From positions 1-9,189 of the forward strand of contig JAHIZR010000162.1 of NCBI GenBank assembly GCA_018814465.1: a stretch of 9,189 nt of DNA, in the 5' to 3' direction. Each line of letters starts with the position of its first letter. The stretch's first letter is position 1. The translations under genes and the position numbers were made by a program. This document shows, piece by piece, positions 5,999-9,189 of the stretch. This DNA is from a bacterium (lineage in GTDB: Bacteria; Electryoneota; RPQS01). Under the pieces are notes generated by a model that was not told the DNA's origin, searched no databases, and was given only the letters and a program-made list of their open reading frames with translations.

Positions 5999-6559
5999 TT
6001 ATTTAAACTCTGACATTCCGGTTTCGATTTTAAATTCGTCGCGGCGGTTGCGATCCCAAGAGCGTTCAGTGTGTCCGGGATCGGCGGGACGTTCTTCACC
6101 ATAGCTGATGAGATTAATGCGTCCGGCGGCAATCCCTTCCGCTTCGAGGGCACGCTTGGCCGCGCGCGCTCTGCGTTCGCCGAGAGCAAGGTTATATTCG
6201 TTTGTGCCGCGTTCATCGCAATGACCTTCGATAGTGACTTTCCAGTCCGGCCACTTGTTGAGGATTTCAGCATTGGAGCGGACTTTTTCGAGTTCGGTCG
6301 GAGTGATTTCGCTGCGGTCAAAGGCGAAATAGATGATCTGAATGCGGGCGATATCGCGATCCATTTCCATCCGGAGTTCGCGCATGGCCTGACCGGTGGT
6401 GTCTTCTTCCATCGGTTCGACTTCTTCGATGGCGACTTCTTCGACCGGCGGCGGTACTTCCTTGGGCATCTTCTTTTTACAACCGGGGGCTACCACGAGG
6501 GCTGCGAACAGGATGACTGTCAGCAGCGGAATGAGCTTGAAAAACGACTTCGTTTTCAT
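5999..6559 (-). CDS. pal: Peptidoglycan-associated lipoprotein Pal
   Basis: This encodes 186 residues. The signal peptide (1-26) is followed by Cys27 in VVAPGC. An acidic, Pro/Glu-rich linker covers about 33-55. The OmpA-type peptidoglycan-binding domain spans 75-176 and includes FAFDRSEI (78-85). Within it lies EGHCDERGTNEYN (111-123), whose Asp115 and Arg117 are expected to contact diaminopimelate, followed by LGERRARAAKRAL (126-138), SYGEERP (152-158) and NRRDEF (171-176). Pal sits in the outer membrane, binds peptidoglycan and TolB, and concentrates at the septum. The start is fixed by GGAGAG at 6563-6568 just before the ATG. The lipobox has Ala and Pro at -3 and -2 instead of the usual Leu and Ala/Ser. 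The gene lies 40 nt after tolB. Confidence 0.95.
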   Translation of the reverse strand: MKTKSFFKLIPLLTVILFAALVVAPGCKKKMPKEVPPPVEEVAIEEVEPMEEDTTGQAMRELRMEMDRDIARIQIIYFAFDRSEITPTELEKVRSNAEILNKWPDWKVTIEGHCDERGTNEYNLALGERRARAAKRALEAEGIAAGRINLISYGEERPADPGHTERSWDRNRRDEFKIETGMSEFK

Positions 6560-6599
6560 GATCTCTCCAATAATTGGGAGTTACTTGGATAATTAGTAA

Positions 6600-7949
6600 T
6601 TAGTGTTCTGTATCGGATTCGGAAAGAGACGGACCCCATGATGGTTGGGAAGCTTCCAACCCGAAGGTCAGCTGGCGGCGATTGCTCCCGTCCCAATTGC
6701 AGGTCCAGATAGTAGATTTATTGTCTACTTGCGAGGTGAATATTACTTTCATGCCGTCGGGCGACCAGCAGGGGTCGAAGTTGGAACCGTTGTCGGTGAG
6801 ACGGCGTTCGCGCCCTCCATTGGGACTAATGGTGAATATTTGAAATCGCGGGAAAGCGTTGCTTTCGCGGCTGCAGAAGGCGATCAGGTCTCCGCGCGGC
6901 GACCAGCGTGGAGTTTCGTTATAGACTCCTTCGAAGCTTAGGCGGCGGACATCTATCCCCTCCACATCCATGATGTAGATTTGCGGGGAGCCGCCGCGGT
7001 CGGAAGTAAAGACGATTTCGCGTCCGGTCGGCGACCATGAGGGCGAAGTGTCGTCGCGCGAGCTGAAGGTAATACGGGTTTTATTGCTGCCGTCGGGATG
7101 GATGCGAAAGATCTCGAAGTTGTCTTTCTCCGAGGAAGCAAAAGCAATCCACTGCCCATCCAGCGAAACCGAAGGCGCGCTGTCGACCTTGGGCGTCGCA
7201 ATAAACGACGAGACCTGACCGGATTCCAGGTCGTACTTATAGACATCCGCATTCCCTGCGCGGAACGATGTAAAGTAGATGGTTTTGCCGTCGGGCGACC
7301 ACGTCGGGGACAGGTTCAGAGTTTGATCGCGCGTGAGGCTGTGCGCGTTGGCGCCGTCCCAGTCCATCATCCACAGATCTTTATTCTGGCCGGTCTTGAC
7401 GACGAACACGATCTTCGAGGTGTAGGCACCCTGTTCGCCGGTCAGCATTTCCGTGACCCAGCCGGCGATGTTATGCGCGGCAAAGCGCATTTGATCCGAC
7501 TGAAAATGGAAATCGTTTAGATGAATCGGATCGCGGAATGGGGGCTGAAAAATCGCGATAGACGCCGTGACTTCTTCCCACCCGAAGGAAATCGAGCCAT
7601 GAATCCGCGCGGCTTGCGAACCGGTAAAGGTTCGTAATGTATCGAAGGTATTCCCGACGCGGCGCACCTGAATGGTCGTGTCGGGCGGCAGATCTTCCGA
7701 GTTTATCAGATTGAAGTATCCGGAGTATTCGAGATCGCCGCGGAGCAGATCGCGCATTGATTGCGGCAGATCGCCGACGAAAGCGGAATCGCCGACCGCG
7801 GTAAAGGGATGCACAACCACATCCAGTCTGCCGACGGAAGTAGTTTCCGTGCGCAGCGTGACTTGCTGCGCGAAAAGAGTCGTCGTATGGAATATCGAAA
7901 GCAGGACGGTCAGCTTAGCCGCCGGCCGCAGAATTGACCACAAATTCAA
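6600..7949 (-). CDS. tolB: Tol-Pal system beta-propeller protein TolB
   Basis: This encodes 449 residues, slightly longer than E. coli TolB. The signal peptide (about 1-27, LFA before QQ) is followed by the N-terminal alpha/beta domain (about 30-170). A six-bladed propeller (about 178-440) follows, with PD40 repeats: PTWSPDG (215), PSVSLDG (259), PSWSPTG (303), PRWSPRG (347), PCWSPDG (393) and PSWGP (436). TolB is periplasmic. It binds Pal and the TonB/TolA-type protein, and its release from Pal is powered by TolQR. The start is TTG at 7949, supported by AGGA (7957-7960) with a 7-nt spacer. No ATG or GTG is found in the signal peptide region. The start lies inside the upstream gene, a 35-nt overlap that suggests translational coupling. 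A TTG two codons later (7943) would also give a signal peptide. Confidence 0.95.
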   Translation of the reverse strand: MNLWSILRPAAKLTVLLSIFHTTTLFAQQVTLRTETTSVGRLDVVVHPFTAVGDSAFVGDLPQSMRDLLRGDLEYSGYFNLINSEDLPPDTTIQVRRVGNTFDTLRTFTGSQAARIHGSISFGWEEVTASIAIFQPPFRDPIHLNDFHFQSDQMRFAAHNIAGWVTEMLTGEQGAYTSKIVFVVKTGQNKDLWMMDWDGANAHSLTRDQTLNLSPTWSPDGKTIYFTSFRAGNADVYKYDLESGQVSSFIATPKVDSAPSVSLDGQWIAFASSEKDNFEIFRIHPDGSNKTRITFSSRDDTSPSWSPTGREIVFTSDRGGSPQIYIMDVEGIDVRRLSFEGVYNETPRWSPRGDLIAFCSRESNAFPRFQIFTISPNGGRERRLTDNGSNFDPCWSPDGMKVIFTSQVDNKSTIWTCNWDGSNRRQLTFGLEASQPSWGPSLSESDTEH

Positions 7950-8556
7950 AGTTAATTCCTAATTCACCCTGTTCATATTGCGGCGGAAGCGGAGGGAAAC
8001 GTCCCGCGGCCCGCACGGCTCGTTCGGCTGACTGGTCTATAAGCAGATTGCCGGAAGACTGAATCAGTCCGATATTTATCATGCTGCCGTTCTTGGTAAT
8101 GACGAAAGTGACGGTAGCCATATGTTCTCCGCGCACACCGGGCGGGGGGCGGAAATTTCGTTCGATTTTCGATTGAATCAGCGCCAGATAGAAGTCGTAT
8201 TCAAAACCGGGATTCTGGAGTTTGAGGGTCCCCGCTTCCCCCTTCAATTCCTTGGGCGTCTCTTTGGAAGATCTTTTCTTAGGCTGTTCGGCTTTCGGGA
8301 CCGGTTTGGGTTCGGTCTTTGGTTCCGTTTTCTTCTTGGACGGCAGCAGCATCGGCGGCGCGGTCTCGGGAAGCTTGAATTCTTTGCTGACCGTCGGCGG
8401 CGCGGCAATCGGTATGGCTTGCGGGCGCACCAGTTTGACGACGGTCGCGGCAGGCAGCGGACGCGAGTTGACGATAGACTGCCGTCCGGCCAGAGTCAGC
8501 GCCAGCACAATCAGGATGTGCAGCGCGCAGGATGCGAAGAAAGGTCCGCGCCGCAT
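7915..8556 (-). CDS. tolA: TonB/TolA-type energy transducer
   Basis: This encodes 213 residues. One N-terminal membrane helix (about 7-23, with His13 as in the SHxxH-like anchors of TonB/TolA) is followed by a Pro/Lys/Glu-rich linker (about 67-105, repeats of TEPK and KPVPK). A TonB/TolA C-terminal domain spans about 118-207, including YLALIQSKIERNF (123-135), VTFVITKNGSM (149-159), SSGNLLIDQSAERAVRAA (167-184) and FPPLPP (187-192). It sits where tolA belongs in the operon, after tolR and before tolB, and should pass TolQR motion to TolB-Pal. It lacks the long helical middle domain of E. coli TolA (421 residues), so it resembles TonB in build. AGGA (8561-8564) overlapping the tolR stop is its ribosome site. 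The symbol is by position, and a generic TonB is the alternative. Confidence 0.85.
   Translation of the reverse strand: MRRGPFFASCALHILIVLALTLAGRQSIVNSRPLPAATVVKLVRPQAIPIAAPPTVSKEFKLPETAPPMLLPSKKKTEPKTEPKPVPKAEQPKKRSSKETPKELKGEAGTLKLQNPGFEYDFYLALIQSKIERNFRPPPGVRGEHMATVTFVITKNGSMINIGLIQSSGNLLIDQSAERAVRAAGRFPPLPPQYEQGELGINFEFVVNSAAGG
7957..7960 (-). promoter_or_regulatory. Ribosome binding site that sets the TTG start of tolB
   Basis: AGGA on the - strand with a 7-nt spacer to TTG 7949. It lies within the tolA-like coding sequence and is the only SD match near the possible tolB starts. Confidence 0.6.
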
Positions 8557-8562
8557 GACATC

Positions 8563-8994
8563 CTACTTTCTTCTGCCTGTGCGTGATTGTGCCGGATCGG
8601 CGACTAAACCTAAATCGGTCACGCCTTCTTCGCGGAGGGCGTCAATCACGGTCAGGACGGTAGCGTAGGAGACTTCCCCGGCGGCTTTCAGAAAAACCGG
8701 TTCGTTTGAGTTTGCCGAATAGATCTGATTGAAGGCGATATCGAAGCTTGATTCGTCGACCTTGGTATCGTCGATCAGGATCGTGCCGTCTTGCTTGATG
8801 GTGATGGTGATGCCTTCTTCATCGGTCGGCTTTGCCGTGGCGGCTTGCGGAACGGCGACATCGACGGTGCTCTTCAGCATGGGAGCGGCAATCATAAAGA
8901 CAATCAGAAGCACGAGCACCACATCAACGAGCGCGGTGATGTTGATATCGGGGATCGGTCTATAATCCTTTTTCAAATGCTTCTTGTTGCGCAT
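8563..8994 (-). CDS. tolR: Biopolymer transport protein ExbD/TolR
   Basis: This encodes 143 residues, the usual size. The cytoplasmic N-terminus (1-18, basic, ending DINITAL) is followed by a single membrane helix (about 21-38). That helix carries Asp24 in LVDVVLVLLIVFM, the proton-carrying Asp of the family (Asp23 in E. coli TolR). A periplasmic domain follows (about 42-130, with ITIKQDGTILID and VFLKAAGEVSYATVLTVIDAL). With TolQ it forms the proton-driven motor of the Tol-Pal system. Assignment as TolR rather than ExbD rests on the operon. It starts 5 nt after the tolQ stop with no clear SD, so translation is probably coupled. The TAG stop overlaps the SD of the next gene, 6 nt away. Confidence 0.93.
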   Translation of the reverse strand: MRNKKHLKKDYRPIPDINITALVDVVLVLLIVFMIAAPMLKSTVDVAVPQAATAKPTDEEGITITIKQDGTILIDDTKVDESSFDIAFNQIYSANSNEPVFLKAAGEVSYATVLTVIDALREEGVTDLGLVADPAQSRTGRRK

Positions 8995-8999
8995 GGTCT

Positions 9000-9189
9000 T
9001 TAAGCCGAAGTTTCGATTGATCGCACCGGGGCGCGGCGGTTCTGCGCCATCAAGTAGCGATCGAAGGAGAAAGACAAGTCTTCGCCGAAGGCTTCGGTTC
9101 GTTCGCCTTCTTTACGAATCCAGTTAGCGAAGAAGTTATAAGCGACCAGCGCCGGAATAGCGGTGAAGAGTCCAAGCGCGGTGGCGACG
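9000..9189 (-). CDS. tolQ: TolQ/ExbB/MotA-type proton channel (3' end only)
   Basis: Translating the - strand from the window edge gives 62 residues up to a TAA, starting VATALGLFTAIPALVAYNFF. That is the family's last membrane helix motif (A-T-x-x-G-L-x-x-A-I-P-A-x-x-A-Y-N). The soluble tail RTEAFGEDLSFSFDRYLMAQ (residues 30-49) follows. TolQ forms the inner-membrane ring around the TolR dimer and conducts protons, using the conserved Thr and Pro seen here in the last helix. The 5' part lies outside the window. The stop is 5 nt before tolR, a tight operon. Confidence 0.92.
   Translation of the reverse strand, partial: VATALGLFTAIPALVAYNFFANWIRKEGERTEAFGEDLSFSFDRYLMAQNRRAPVRSIETSA

Noticed and set aside
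5220..6104. A 294-codon open frame on the + strand opposite ybgF and the end of pal
   Set aside because: It is antisense to two well-supported genes with clear motifs, shows no recognisable domain, and is explained by codon use of the genes on the other strand.
6190..6229. Cysteine in the Pal motif GHCDERGT where E. coli has alanine
   Set aside because: From memory this is a common variant of Pal in many non-enteric bacteria, and the binding Asp and Arg are kept.
6568..6578. Short palindrome CCAAT-A-ATTGG between tolB and pal
   Set aside because: Five-bp arms in an AT-rich 40-nt gap are expected by chance, and there is no sign of a promoter or operator around it.
8122..8668. Overlapping + strand open frames of about 150 codons opposite the tolA-like and tolR genes
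   Set aside because: Their repeated Arg, Phe and Gly runs are the complement of the Pro/Lys-rich linker, so they are shadows and not genes.
1..9189. Defence system, mobile element, CRISPR array or biosynthetic cluster
   Set aside because: All gene-length stretches are accounted for by housekeeping families. No transposase, integrase, direct-repeat array, tRNA or atypical-composition block was seen.

Overview
The window is about 9.2 kb of densely packed chromosomal DNA. It appears to come from a Gram-negative (two-membrane) bacterium of middling GC content. The double-membrane reading rests on a complete-looking Tol-Pal locus, two lipoproteins with lipoboxes, and a signal-peptide-bearing TolB. 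The TolA slot holds a short TonB-like protein, TTG starts occur, and Shine-Dalgarno (SD) sites are present at some genes and absent at others. Together these fit an uncultured lineage outside the Proteobacteria, possibly in or near the FCB group. That placement is inference only, because no marker in the window fixes the phylum.

Left part, + strand (1-3904). The window opens inside a YhaM-like HD-domain 3'-5' exoribonuclease. It overlaps by 8 nt a small DUF2007-type protein. A 117-nt intergenic stretch with a plausible sigma-70 promoter and a leader hairpin precedes eno (enolase). A DivIC/FtsB-type divisome protein follows 3 nt after eno, and an intrinsic terminator closes that unit. Next come a DUF502 two-helix membrane protein and a CPBP-family membrane metalloprotease with a TTG start, followed by a bidirectional terminator.

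Right part, - strand (4005-9189). A lone AI-2E/PerM-type transporter gene converges on the CPBP gene. Beyond a 13-bp terminator hairpin lies the Tol-Pal operon, read right to left as tolQ (cut by the window edge) - tolR - tolA/tonB-like - tolB - pal - ybgF/cpoB. TolQ and TolR form the proton-driven inner-membrane motor. The TonB-like protein carries the force across the periplasm to TolB and Pal, which bind the outer membrane and peptidoglycan, while the YbgF/CpoB lipoprotein is the usual accessory. This system drives outer-membrane constriction at division, so the window holds two division-linked loci (ftsB-like and tol-pal).

I saw no tRNA, rRNA, CRISPR array, insertion sequence, integrase, attachment site, broken gene or sign of recent transfer. 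No intergenic gap exceeds about 120 nt. This is an ordinary housekeeping region and I found no convincing new system. The points most worth a second look are two genes that start directly behind terminator hairpins with no SD site, the short TonB-like TolA, the 35-nt tolA/tolB overlap, and the hairpin in the eno leader.
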